Shown: positions 23,332-31,694 of the stretch, piece after piece
Numbering within the stretch: the first letter of the stretch is position 1
Layout of the letters: the number at the start of each line of letters is the position of its first letter
NCBI GenBank assembly: GCA_902765725.1
Contig: CACXAT010000014.1
Span: 36,162 to 100,161 of the forward strand
Length of the DNA stretch: 64,000 nucleotides
Reading direction: 5' to 3'
DNA from: an uncultured Lachnospiraceae bacterium
GTDB taxonomy: Bacteria; Bacillota; Clostridia; Lachnospirales; Lachnospiraceae
Position numbers and translations under genes: made by a program
Notes under the pieces: generated by a model
Told to the model about the DNA's origin: nothing
What the model saw: the letters and a program-made list of their open reading frames with translations, nothing else
The model's database searches: none

Positions 23332-25300
23332 GCGGATCGCTTTGTTTGGCGGAACCATCGAAGGGCGTGAGCTTGCCGGAGAATGCGCGCGGCAGGGATG
23401 GGACTGCCACGTATATGTCGCGACGGATACCGGAGAGGAGTTCCTGGGACAGCTCCCGGTGACGGTCCATGTGGGGCGCCTTCAGGAGAAGGAGATGGCG
23501 GAGGAACTTGCCGGGCTTGAGCCTGTACTTGTTCTGGACGCCACCCACCCCTATGCGGTGGAGGTATCCGAAAATATCCGCAGTGCATGCGCAGACGCCG
23601 GCCTTCGCTATGTGAGGATCCTCAGAGATGAATCCTTTGTCAGGGGGGATATCGAGGTTTCGTCAGCAGAGGAAGCGGCGAAGGTCCTTCAGGATCAGTT
23701 TGCCGCAGTGCCTGTGCTGCTGACTACAGGGAGCAAGGAACTTCATGCATTTGCCGGGGCAGCCGGGGAGATTCCGGATCTGTACGTGCGCATCCTTCCC
23801 GGGGAGGCGAACCGGGCACTTGCCCTGGAGGCCGGGATCGATCCTGCGCATATCATAGCCGGGGTGGGCCCCTACAGCGAGGCGGAGAACTTGCGGATCA
23901 TACACAGATACGGGATCCGTGCGCTGGTGACAAAAGAGTCCGGCAGGCAGGGCGGATACGAGGAGAAGATCAGGGCAGCTTCCCGCGCGGGGGCTGTGAG
24001 CATAGTTATCAGAAGACCTGCTCAGACAGGCGGGGTCACGATGGAAGAGGTACAGAAGATCATTAAAAATGAATCGTCCGCAAAGCAGGTCACGGTCATC
24101 GGATGCGGAATGGGCGGCCGCGGCGGCATGACAGTGGAGGCGTGCGCGGCTCTGGACGAAGCGCAGCTTGTGATCGGGGCAAAGCGCTGGATCGATGCCG
24201 TGGAGGAACTGTGCGGACAGTGCGGCGGCAAATCTGCGCGCTGTGTTGCGGAATACCGCTCAGAGGAGATCCGGAGGATTATAGAGAGCGCACCGGAGAG
24301 GCGGATCGCGCTTCTGGTCTCCGGGGACAGCGGCTTCTGCAGCGCATCTGCCGGATGGCTGAAAACCATCGCGGATCTTCCGGTAAGTGTCACCATACTT
24401 CCGGGCATATCCTCCGTGTCGGCGCTCTGTGCAAAGACCGGGATCAGCTGGGAGGACGCGGCGGTCTTCAGCCTTCACGGAAAGCAGCAGAACTTCTACG
24501 CTGCGCTCGTATCAGGAGAGAAGACGATCCTGCTCGGGGCAGATGGCTTTGAGGATGTGCTGGAGGATCTGGTCAGACTGGGCTTCGGCTCTTCGAAAGT
24601 CTGGATCGGCGAGAGGCTTGGGTGCGCGGATGAGCGTGTGCTTCATGGCACTGTGCGCAGCCTTCGCGGACAGGCGAAAGAGCCGCTCTCCATACTGATG
24701 GTGCTGCCGCGCCGTGACGGAAGATCCCTTCGCTGCTTCGGGATCGCGGATGAAGAGTTCACCCGGGGTGAAGTGCCCATGACCAAGAGCGAGATCCGGG
24801 CTGTATGCATGAGCCACCTTGCGATCGGCCCGGGCGATACCGTCTATGACATAGGCGCAGGGACAGGGAGCATATCGGTGGAGGCGTCCATAGCGGCAAT
24901 GCGCGGGAAGGTCTATGCGATCGAGAGAAATGAGGATGCCCTTCCTCTGATTGAAGAAAACGCTAAGAAGTTCCTTGGCCGCAATCTGCAGATCGTCCCC
25001 GGTGAAGCACCACAGGTCCTCAGGGATCTGCCGGCGCCGGATGCGGTTATGATCGGGGGGAGCGGCGGCAGGATCAGGGAAGTGCTGGAGTGTGTACTGG
25101 AGAAGAATCCCTGTGTCCGCATCGCAGCGACAGCCGCAACCCTGGAGACACTTCAGGAGATCCTGAAGGCGGCAGACTCGCTGGATCTTGAGGCAGAGTA
25201 TACACAGATCTCCGCGACCCGGATCGTCCGGCGGGGAGAGTACCACATGATGAAGGCACTAAACCCAGTCTGGGTCATTTCCATGGAGAAGAACAGATGA
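23324..25300 (+). CDS. Triple fusion CbiJ-CbiE-CbiT (precorrin-6A reductase / C5 and C15 methyltransferase-decarboxylase)
   Basis: The 658-residue protein joins three pathway enzymes. Residues 1-245 are a CbiJ/CobK reductase (ALFGGTIEGRELAGECARQG, DATHPYAVEVSENI, TKESGRQGGYEEKI). Residues about 251-455 are CbiE, a tetrapyrrole methylase acting at C5 (VTVIGCGMGGRGGMTVEA, VSGDSGFCSASAGWL, LPGISSVSALCAKTGI). Residues about 478-655 are CbiT, which methylates C15 and removes the C12 carboxyl group (MTKSEIRAVCM, DIGAGTGSISVEAS, IGGSGGRIREVLE). CbiE-CbiT fusion is the known CobL; the extra CbiJ at the N-terminus is less usual. Joins consecutive steps and may allow channelling. It overlaps cbiH by 8 bp and cbiA by 4 bp. 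Confidence 0.94.
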   Translation: MAERIALFGGTIEGRELAGECARQGWDCHVYVATDTGEEFLGQLPVTVHVGRLQEKEMAEELAGLEPVLVLDATHPYAVEVSENIRSACADAGLRYVRILRDESFVRGDIEVSSAEEAAKVLQDQFAAVPVLLTTGSKELHAFAGAAGEIPDLYVRILPGEANRALALEAGIDPAHIIAGVGPYSEAENLRIIHRYGIRALVTKESGRQGGYEEKIRAASRAGAVSIVIRRPAQTGGVTMEEVQKIIKNESSAKQVTVIGCGMGGRGGMTVEACAALDEAQLVIGAKRWIDAVEELCGQCGGKSARCVAEYRSEEIRRIIESAPERRIALLVSGDSGFCSASAGWLKTIADLPVSVTILPGISSVSALCAKTGISWEDAAVFSLHGKQQNFYAALVSGEKTILLGADGFEDVLEDLVRLGFGSSKVWIGERLGCADERVLHGTVRSLRGQAKEPLSILMVLPRRDGRSLRCFGIADEEFTRGEVPMTKSEIRAVCMSHLAIGPGDTVYDIGAGTGSISVEASIAAMRGKVYAIERNEDALPLIEENAKKFLGRNLQIVPGEAPQVLRDLPAPDAVMIGGSGGRIREVLECVLEKNPCVRIAATAATLETLQEILKAADSLDLEAEYTQISATRIVRRGEYHMMKALNPVWVISMEKNR

Positions 25301-26682
25301 GACTTCCAAGACTGATGATCGCGGGATCGGGAAGCGGCTGCGGGAAGACGACCATCACCTGCGGCATGCTCCGGCTCCTGTCAAGGAGGGGCATGCGGCC
25401 ATCTTCATTCAAATGCGGCCCTGATTATATCGACCCGCTCTATCACCGTGAAGTGCTGGGGATAAACAGCCGGAATCTGGACAGCTTCTTCAGCAGTGAA
25501 AGTCAGCTTCGGGAGAATCTGTGCAGAGGGTCTGCGGACTGTGATATCACCCTGATCGAAGGCGTGATGGGATACTATGACGGCCTGGGCGTGAAGACAC
25601 ATACCAGCTGCGCTCAGATCGCGGATCTGACGCATACACCGGTCCTGCTGGTTCTGGACGCGTCAGGAAGGTCTTCATCCGTGCTTGCTGAGCTGAAGGG
25701 ATTCATGGATTACCGCGAAGAGGGCAGATGGATTAAAGGCGTGATCTTCAACCGTCTGTCTCCCATGCTGTATGAAGACCTTGCGGCGGAAGCTGCCGCG
25801 ATGGGGGTGAAGCCCTGCGGCTATCTGAAGAAGGATGACAGCCACCGTTTTGACAGCCGCCATCTCGGACTGAAGCTTCCAGAGGAGAGGGATGACTTTC
25901 AGGAGGAAGTTGACGCGCTGGCAGACAGGATCGCGCAGACCATAGACATGGAAGCGGTCACAGGGCTGGCCCGGGCTGCAGAGGATATCGAAGTCAGGAC
26001 CGTGCGGGATGAAGAAAAACGGATCATGACCGGCGGGCCGGCAGCCGGTCCCCGGATCGCTCTTGCAAGAGACGCTGCTTTCTGTTTCTATTATACTGAG
26101 AACATTGAATACCTGGAGAGCCTCGGCTGCAGGATCATTTACTTCAGTCCGCTCAGGGACAGCTCGCTCCCCGACTGCGAGGGGCTGATCCTTCCGGGAG
26201 GATATCCGGAACTGTATGCTTCACAGCTGTCGGAAAACAGACCGATGCTGAAGTCGGTGAAGAATGCTATTCTGGACGGACTTCCGGCGATCGCAGAGTG
26301 CGGCGGATATCTCTATCTTCATGAAGAGCTGACGGACGCTGAAGGAAACAGCTTTGGCATGGCGGGGGTTATCCCGGCGAAGTGTCATTATGAAGGATTC
26401 CAGAGACAGTTTGGCTATGTTACCATGACAACTCTCAGGGACAGTGTTCTGGGAAAAGAGGGAGCTTCATGCAGGGGGCATGAGTTTCACTATTATGTAT
26501 CGGATGCGCAGGAGCAGGATGTCCTGTGCGAGAAACCGGACTGGCGGAGAAGCTGGCGCGGCGGCGTGGTAAATGACACGCTCTATGCGGGGTTCACTCA
26601 TCTGTGGCTGCCCTCCGCTCCGGAAGCGGCACGCAGCTTTGCAGATGCCTGCAGGAAAGGACGGAATCTATGGAACGACTGA
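25297..26682 (+). CDS. cbiA: Cobyrinate a,c-diamide synthase CbiA
   Basis: The 461-residue ATP-dependent amidotransferase begins with GSGSGCGKTTITCGMLRLL (P-loop) and contains FKCGPDYIDPLYHR, VEGVMGYYDGL-like LIEGVMGYYDGLG, LILPGGYPELYA and the glutaminase Cys in AECGGYLYLHEEL (about residue 334), with the class I GATase His in CRGHEFHYY. It amidates the a and c side chains using glutamine. ATGA overlap with the CbiJ-E-T gene; the end overlaps cobT by 13 bp. Confidence 0.96.
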   Translation: MRLPRLMIAGSGSGCGKTTITCGMLRLLSRRGMRPSSFKCGPDYIDPLYHREVLGINSRNLDSFFSSESQLRENLCRGSADCDITLIEGVMGYYDGLGVKTHTSCAQIADLTHTPVLLVLDASGRSSSVLAELKGFMDYREEGRWIKGVIFNRLSPMLYEDLAAEAAAMGVKPCGYLKKDDSHRFDSRHLGLKLPEERDDFQEEVDALADRIAQTIDMEAVTGLARAAEDIEVRTVRDEEKRIMTGGPAAGPRIALARDAAFCFYYTENIEYLESLGCRIIYFSPLRDSSLPDCEGLILPGGYPELYASQLSENRPMLKSVKNAILDGLPAIAECGGYLYLHEELTDAEGNSFGMAGVIPAKCHYEGFQRQFGYVTMTTLRDSVLGKEGASCRGHEFHYYVSDAQEQDVLCEKPDWRRSWRGGVVNDTLYAGFTHLWLPSAPEAARSFADACRKGRNLWND

Positions 26683-27773
26683 AGATGTGGAAAGATCAGG
26701 TTGCGCCCTGGGACAGGAGCGCAGCTGAAAAGGCCCGGGCAAGGTGGGATTCCATCGCCAAGCCGCTGGACGGGCTTGGCGGGCTGGAGAAGATCATTAC
26801 GGACATTGCAGGCATGCAGGGATCTGCCGATGTTGATCTCTCACCGGCTGAGCTGTATGTATTCTGCGCTGATAACGGGATCGTAGATGAAGGCGTCACG
26901 CAGACGGACGCCTCTGTCACAGCTGCGGTCGCGCGCAATATGGCAAAGTCACAGTCGACAGTCTGTCTCATGGCACGCAGGGCAGGAGTCAGGGTCTGTC
27001 CGGTGGACGTAGGAATGCTGGAAGACGTTGACGGGATCCGGACGAGCAAGGTACGGAAGGGATCAAGTGATTTCCTGGTGGAGCCTGCCATGAGCAGAAA
27101 CCAGACACTGCAGACAATGCAGTTCGGGTATGATCTTGCCGCAGAGGCAGCCGGGCGCGGAGTGCGCCTGCTGGCAGCAGGAGAGATGGGGATCGGTAAT
27201 ACGACGACCAGTACTGCTCTGGCCTGCGTGCTGCTGGATCTGCCTGTGGACAGGCTCTGCGGAAGAGGAGCGGGCCTTGATGACGCGGGCCTTATTCGAA
27301 AGCGCCAGGTGATCAGACAGGGGATCGACAAGTACGGATTCAGCCAGGAGGCTGCAAGATCCCGGGAGGAAGGACCGGCCATGCCCCGGGAGGAGGTCCT
27401 TCGTGCGCTCTCGCGCCTGGGCGGTCTTGATATCGCAGCGCTGTGCGGCCTGTTTATCGGGGCTGCATGCCACAGAATTCCTGTGATCATTGACGGAGCC
27501 GTCACGGCCGCAGCTGCTCTGACCGCATCCATGCTGATTCCCGGAGTGTCCCGCTATATGGTGGCAAGCCATGTAGGCAGAGAGCCGTCGATGCCATATC
27601 TTCTGGAAGCGCTGGGAAAGCGCCCGGTGATCGGCGCAGATCTTGCGCTCGGAGAAGGCACGGGGGCAGTCCTGCTTGTACCCATGCTGGAGATGGCCCT
27701 GTCTGTATACCGTGACGGAATTCCGTTTCCGGGACTGAATATGGAACCCTACCGGAGGTATGACAAGACATGA
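26670..27773 (+). CDS. cobT: Nicotinate-nucleotide:dimethylbenzimidazole phosphoribosyltransferase CobT
   Basis: The 367-residue protein makes the alpha-riboside phosphate of the lower ligand from nicotinate mononucleotide and a benzimidazole-type base. VFCADNGIVDEGVTQTD, GEMGIGNTTTSTALACVLL, GRGAGLDD and LALGEGTGAVLLVPML are its conserved blocks; the Glu of LGEGTG is the expected base. Start at 26670 follows AGGAAAGG by 6-9 bases and overlaps cbiA by 13 bp; ATG at 26685 is an alternative. It overlaps cobU by ATGA. No lower-ligand synthesis gene (bza) is seen nearby, so the base may be salvaged. Confidence 0.95.
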   Translation: MERLKMWKDQVAPWDRSAAEKARARWDSIAKPLDGLGGLEKIITDIAGMQGSADVDLSPAELYVFCADNGIVDEGVTQTDASVTAAVARNMAKSQSTVCLMARRAGVRVCPVDVGMLEDVDGIRTSKVRKGSSDFLVEPAMSRNQTLQTMQFGYDLAAEAAGRGVRLLAAGEMGIGNTTTSTALACVLLDLPVDRLCGRGAGLDDAGLIRKRQVIRQGIDKYGFSQEAARSREEGPAMPREEVLRALSRLGGLDIAALCGLFIGAACHRIPVIIDGAVTAAAALTASMLIPGVSRYMVASHVGREPSMPYLLEALGKRPVIGADLALGEGTGAVLLVPMLEMALSVYRDGIPFPGLNMEPYRRYDKT

Positions 27774-28279
27774 TCCTGGTCACAGGAGGCAGTGCCAGCG
27801 GCAAATCGGCATTCGCAGAGAAGCTTCTGACAGAGCGCTCCTCTGAGGACAGGACCTACCTTGCCACGATGAACCCTGCCGGCAAGGAGGCTGCGGAGCG
27901 TATCGCCAGACACCGGAAGATGCGCGAGGGCGCGGGTTTTATGACCGTGGAATGCCCCGTGCGGATCCGCGATGCCGCTTCTATGTGCGGCAGGGCGGTG
28001 CTGCTGGAGGATCTTGGCAATCTGGTTGCAAATGAGATGTTCGCAGGCGGCGGCTGCAGGGAGAGGGTTGCAGATGAGATCGGCAGGGACCTGCTCCTTC
28101 TGGATGAGGCCTGTGATCTTCTTGTCGTCGTGACCGATGAGGTGTTCTCGGACGGCGGGCAGTACGGATATGAAACGAGGCAGTATCTGAGAGAACTCGG
28201 ACGGCTGAACTGCTTTGCGGCGGCTCATTCCCGGGAAGTCTGGGAGGTCGTCTGCGGGATAGGACTGCGGAGGAAATGA
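27770..28279 (+). CDS. cobU: Adenosylcobinamide kinase / guanylyltransferase CobU
   Basis: The 169-residue protein starts MILVTGGSASGKSAFAEKLL with the CobU P-loop and carries TYLATMNPAGKEAAERIARH and LLEDLGNLVANEMF plus VTDEVFSDG. It phosphorylates adenosylcobinamide and transfers GMP to it. The His of ERIARHRKMR is the expected guanylylated residue. ATGA overlap on both sides, with cobT and cobS. It ends shortly after the VCGIG motif, as typical CobU proteins do. A second shorter relative lies three genes on. Confidence 0.93.
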   Translation: MILVTGGSASGKSAFAEKLLTERSSEDRTYLATMNPAGKEAAERIARHRKMREGAGFMTVECPVRIRDAASMCGRAVLLEDLGNLVANEMFAGGGCRERVADEIGRDLLLLDEACDLLVVVTDEVFSDGGQYGYETRQYLRELGRLNCFAAAHSREVWEVVCGIGLRRK

Positions 28280-29049
28280 AGATGCGTGCCATCATTATCA
28301 TGTTTTCGACCTATTCAAGGATCCCGATGCCGCAGGTACGCTGGGACGATAAGAGCAGAGGATACGCGATCTGCGCCTTCCCGCTGGTGGGCGTGGTGAT
28401 CAGTCTGCTCTGTCTGGGACTTGTGCGGCTGGCAGCCATGCTGAAGATTCCGGATACGGCACTGGCCTGCCTGCTGATCTCGCTGCCGGTGATCGTGACC
28501 GGAGGGATTCATCTGGACGGACTGATCGATACGTCAGACGCCAGATCTTCCTACGCAGACCGTGAGAAGAAGCTGGAGATCCTCAAGGATCCGCATGCCG
28601 GTGCCTTCGGGATCATCCGTCTGGCACTGTATCTTCTGCTCGCTCTGGCGGCGCTGGAGATCCTGCTGAGCAGAGGTATGAGCCGCAGGACCCTTATACC
28701 GGCCCTGCTGATCCCGGTGTTTTCCAGGATATGCAGCGGCCTTATGGCCCAGCTGCTTCCCAAGGCGAGACGGACGGGAATGCTGTCGGATATGGTCGGA
28801 CGGAAAACGGAGCGGGGGAAGGTTCTCCTGCTGGCTGTTCAGCTTGTTGTGTGCGCGGCTGTGCTGCTCGCATCAGATCTCATGACAGGAGGCATCCTGC
28901 TGGCGGCGGAGGCAGTTTTTATTATTTATTACAGACATATGGCGCTTGCAGAATTCGGCGGCGTGACAGGAGATCTGGCAGGATGGTATCTGTGCATGGC
29001 AGAGCTTGCCGGGTTATGGGCGATTGCAGTTGCGGGGTGGATCAGATGA
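28276..29049 (+). CDS. cobS: Adenosylcobinamide-GDP ribazoletransferase (cobalamin synthase) CobS
   Basis: The 257-residue integral membrane protein has about six helices and the family motifs FSTYSRIPMPQVRWD, GGIHLDGLIDTSDA and LKDPHAGAFGIIRLALYLLL. It joins adenosylcobinamide-GDP with alpha-ribazole at the membrane to complete cobalamin. ATGA overlaps occur with cobU upstream and the short CobU-like gene downstream. Confidence 0.95.
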   Translation: MKMRAIIIMFSTYSRIPMPQVRWDDKSRGYAICAFPLVGVVISLLCLGLVRLAAMLKIPDTALACLLISLPVIVTGGIHLDGLIDTSDARSSYADREKKLEILKDPHAGAFGIIRLALYLLLALAALEILLSRGMSRRTLIPALLIPVFSRICSGLMAQLLPKARRTGMLSDMVGRKTERGKVLLLAVQLVVCAAVLLASDLMTGGILLAAEAVFIIYYRHMALAEFGGVTGDLAGWYLCMAELAGLWAIAVAGWIR

Positions 29050-29417
29050 AACTGGTGATCGGAGGAGCCTATCAGGGTAAAAGAGGATTTCTGATGCAGA
29101 GGTGGGATGTCTGCGACAGAGAGATCGCGGATGCGTCAGCGCGCAGGGATCCTGATATACGTGCCATCGTCAATTACCAGTACCTGATCCGGCAGCAGAT
29201 GGAACAGGGGCTGGATCCGGCTGACGAACTTCGGCAGCTTGCCGGACGGAATCCGGAGATCATTCTGTGCGCCGATGAGATCGGCATGGGGATCGTCCCT
29301 GTGGACAGAAATGAGAGAGACTTCAGGGAAACCTGCGGAAGGACGCTGTGTCTGGCGGCTCAGATGGCAGATGAAGTCTGGCGGGTGATCTGCGGGATCG
29401 GGGAGAGGATCAAATAA
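29046..29417 (+). CDS. Short CobU-like nucleotide-binding protein (second copy)
   Basis: The 123-residue protein begins MKLVIGGAYQGKRGFLMQRW, a P-loop with R instead of S/T after the Lys, and ends ADEVWRVICGIGERIK, the same tail as CobU (REVWEVVCGIGLR). ILCADEIGMGIVPVDRNERDFRE matches the CobU region around VTDEVFSDG. The part around the guanylylated His and LATMNP is missing, so it is about 45 residues shorter than the full CobU two genes upstream. It may be a kinase-only or regulatory paralogue; the function is inference. ATGA overlap with cobS, and zero gap to cbiB. Confidence 0.75.
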   Translation: MKLVIGGAYQGKRGFLMQRWDVCDREIADASARRDPDIRAIVNYQYLIRQQMEQGLDPADELRQLAGRNPEIILCADEIGMGIVPVDRNERDFRETCGRTLCLAAQMADEVWRVICGIGERIK

Positions 29418-30437
29418 ATGAGCGATGCCTTACTGACCCATATTCTTATCCTGGATACATATGCCATCGCGGCAGGCTATATTCTGGATCTGCTCTTCGG
29501 GGATCCTGCCGGCCGGTTTCATCCTGTCTGCTTTATCGGTAAACTGATCAGCGCACTTGACGACAGACTGTACCGCGAATCAGACCCGGACCGCAGGAAA
29601 CAGAGCAAAGGGGTATGCCTGACGGTTTCGGTGATCCTCGTCACCGTTCTGGTGACAGCCGGGATCCTGGCGCTTGCTCTGGCAGCTGATACTGCATATG
29701 GCGGGAAAGCAGCAGGAGGGATTCTCTATCTGATCCTGGCATCGCTTCTGTGTGATTCGACCCTGGCGGTGCGTGACCTTCAAAAGGAGAGCATGAAGGT
29801 TGCCGAGGCTCTGAACAGGGGACTTCCCGAGGCAAGGAAGGCGCTGTCTCGTATTGTCGGCCGGGATACGGAGAATCTGGGCGAAGATGCCGTGATCCGT
29901 GCGGCGGTAGAGACTGTGGCCGAGAATACGACCGACGGTGTTGTGGCTCCGCTGTTTTTTTTATTTCTCGGAGGACCGGCTGCAGCGATGGCCTATAAGG
30001 CGGTCAACACCATGGATTCCATGATCGGCTATAAAAATGAACGCTATCTTCATTTCGGAAGAGCAGCTGCAAGACTCGATGATGTGCTGAACTTCATCCC
30101 GGCCAGGATCGCGGCCCTGCTGTGGATCATGGCAGCAGGACTGTGCAGAGAAGACAGGAAGGGTGCCTGGAGGATCTGGAGACGCGACCGATACAAGCAT
30201 GAAAGCCCCAACAGCGCGCAGACAGAGAGCGCCTGCGCAGGAAGCCTGAAGGTGGCGCTGGCAGGAGATGCCTGGTATTTCGGAAAGCTGAAGAGAAAGC
30301 CTGTCATAGGAGATCCCGTCAGGAAGATCACTCCGGATGACATAAGACGGGCGAACCGCATGATGACAGTAACGTCGATCCTGGCGATGGCAGCAGGGAT
30401 GCTGATCAGGGGGGCGGTATTATGGCTGCTGCGCTGA
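29418..30437 (+). CDS. cbiB: Adenosylcobinamide-phosphate synthase CbiB
   Basis: The 339-residue membrane protein has several helices and motifs AGYILDLLFGDPAGRFHPVC, VAENTTDGVVAPLFF, YKAVNTMDSMIGYKNERY and KHESPNSAQTESACAGSL, all of the CbiB/CobD (membrane) family. It attaches the aminopropanol phosphate arm to the corrin. Its ATG directly follows the stop of the short CobU-like gene. A 28-bp gap separates it from cobD. Confidence 0.95.
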   Translation: MSDALLTHILILDTYAIAAGYILDLLFGDPAGRFHPVCFIGKLISALDDRLYRESDPDRRKQSKGVCLTVSVILVTVLVTAGILALALAADTAYGGKAAGGILYLILASLLCDSTLAVRDLQKESMKVAEALNRGLPEARKALSRIVGRDTENLGEDAVIRAAVETVAENTTDGVVAPLFFLFLGGPAAAMAYKAVNTMDSMIGYKNERYLHFGRAAARLDDVLNFIPARIAALLWIMAAGLCREDRKGAWRIWRRDRYKHESPNSAQTESACAGSLKVALAGDAWYFGKLKRKPVIGDPVRKITPDDIRRANRMMTVTSILAMAAGMLIRGAVLWLLR

Positions 30438-30465
30438 TACAGAAGTCCTGATGAACAGGTGACGG

Positions 30466-31692
30466 ATGGGAGGAATCCATTTGAGGAAGCAGGGATATTC
30501 ACAGAAACCTGACCTGAATCGGGAGAGGGCAGATGAAAAGTATTCTCTGCCGGACGGCGGACACGGGGGCGGCATGGATCCTGACCGGATCAGGCTGGAC
30601 TTCTCCGTCAACACCAATCCCTATGGAATGCCGGAAGGCGTGAGGAAGATTCTGGCAGACGCAGCCGGACTTGGCGGATACTATCCGGATATCACCTGCC
30701 GGCATCTCAGGGAGAAGATCCTGGATCATGAGAGGAGTCATTATCAGGGAACGCAGTCTCTGAGGCTCTCTCAGATCGTGGCAGGCAACGGAGCCTCTGA
30801 ACTGATCATGGCGCTTGCCCATGCGTATTCGATGACTGATCTGAAGACCGCATATCAAAAGACCATATGTCAAAAACATGCATATCAAAAGCCTGCCGTC
30901 ATGCTGCAGACACCGCTGTTTTCCGGCTATGAGAGAGCCTTCTCAGCTTCAGGCGCAAGGCTTCTTTTTATGGAGCATGACAGTGAATTTTCTGTCGCTC
31001 TGGATACTCCGGAGAGGATCATCAGGGAGCGGCCGGATCTGGCTGTCCTGTGCCAGCCCGGGAATCCCGCAGGATCTATGATCGGGGAAGACCTTCTTGA
31101 GAAGATCGTCGAAGCATGCAAGATGACAGGATGCCTTCTCATCGTGGATGAGTGTTTTGTCGCCTTCACTGAGAATGCAGAAGCCCGCTCTGTATCGCGC
31201 TTCCTTGAGTCAGGATGCAGTCTGGTGATCCTGAGGGCATTCACCAAGCTTTATGCCATGCCCGGACTTCGGCTGGGGTATGCCGTCTGCGCGGATGAAA
31301 AGACAGCACGGCGCCTGAGGGAACATCTGCCGGAGTGGAACGTTTCCAATGTGGCGCAGGCAGCAGGATGCGCTGCGCTTGAGGATGAGGACTATGTATC
31401 TCAGACGACCCGGAAGATCCGGCAGGAGAGAGCAAGACTGAGCGGCCGGCTGGAGGAGATGGGCTTTGGGAGTGTCAGAGGCGAAGCGGATTTCATATTA
31501 CTGCGAAGTGATACGGAGCTTTATGAAGAACTGCTGCGAAGAGGGATCCTGATCCGCAGATGCAGCAATTACCGCGGGATGCCCCGGACGGGATATTACC
31601 GGATCGCAGTCCGTCTTCCGGAGGAGAATGACATCCTGCTTAAGGAACTTGAAGAGATCGTGAAGAGCACACAGACAGAGACTGGGGAGTGA
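30466..31692 (+). CDS. cobD: L-threonine-O-3-phosphate decarboxylase CobD (PLP enzyme)
   Basis: The 408-residue class I/II aminotransferase-fold protein makes (R)-1-amino-2-propanol phosphate for CbiB. LDFSVNTNPYGMPEGV, QPGNPAGSMI, VDECFVAF and LRAFTKLYAMPGLRLGYAV (PLP Lys261) are present, and IRRCSNYRG/YYRIAVR close the C-terminus. Start is uncertain: ATG at 30466, or TTG at 30481, which has GGGAGG 8 bases before it and gives 403 residues. An odd repetitive insertion (AYQKTICQKHAYQKP) lies near residues 128-142, between the normal ALAHAYS and the PLFSGYERAF segments. Confidence 0.93.
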   Translation: MGGIHLRKQGYSQKPDLNRERADEKYSLPDGGHGGGMDPDRIRLDFSVNTNPYGMPEGVRKILADAAGLGGYYPDITCRHLREKILDHERSHYQGTQSLRLSQIVAGNGASELIMALAHAYSMTDLKTAYQKTICQKHAYQKPAVMLQTPLFSGYERAFSASGARLLFMEHDSEFSVALDTPERIIRERPDLAVLCQPGNPAGSMIGEDLLEKIVEACKMTGCLLIVDECFVAFTENAEARSVSRFLESGCSLVILRAFTKLYAMPGLRLGYAVCADEKTARRLREHLPEWNVSNVAQAAGCAALEDEDYVSQTTRKIRQERARLSGRLEEMGFGSVRGEADFILLRSDTELYEELLRRGILIRRCSNYRGMPRTGYYRIAVRLPEENDILLKELEEIVKSTQTETGE

Positions 31693-31694
31693 CG

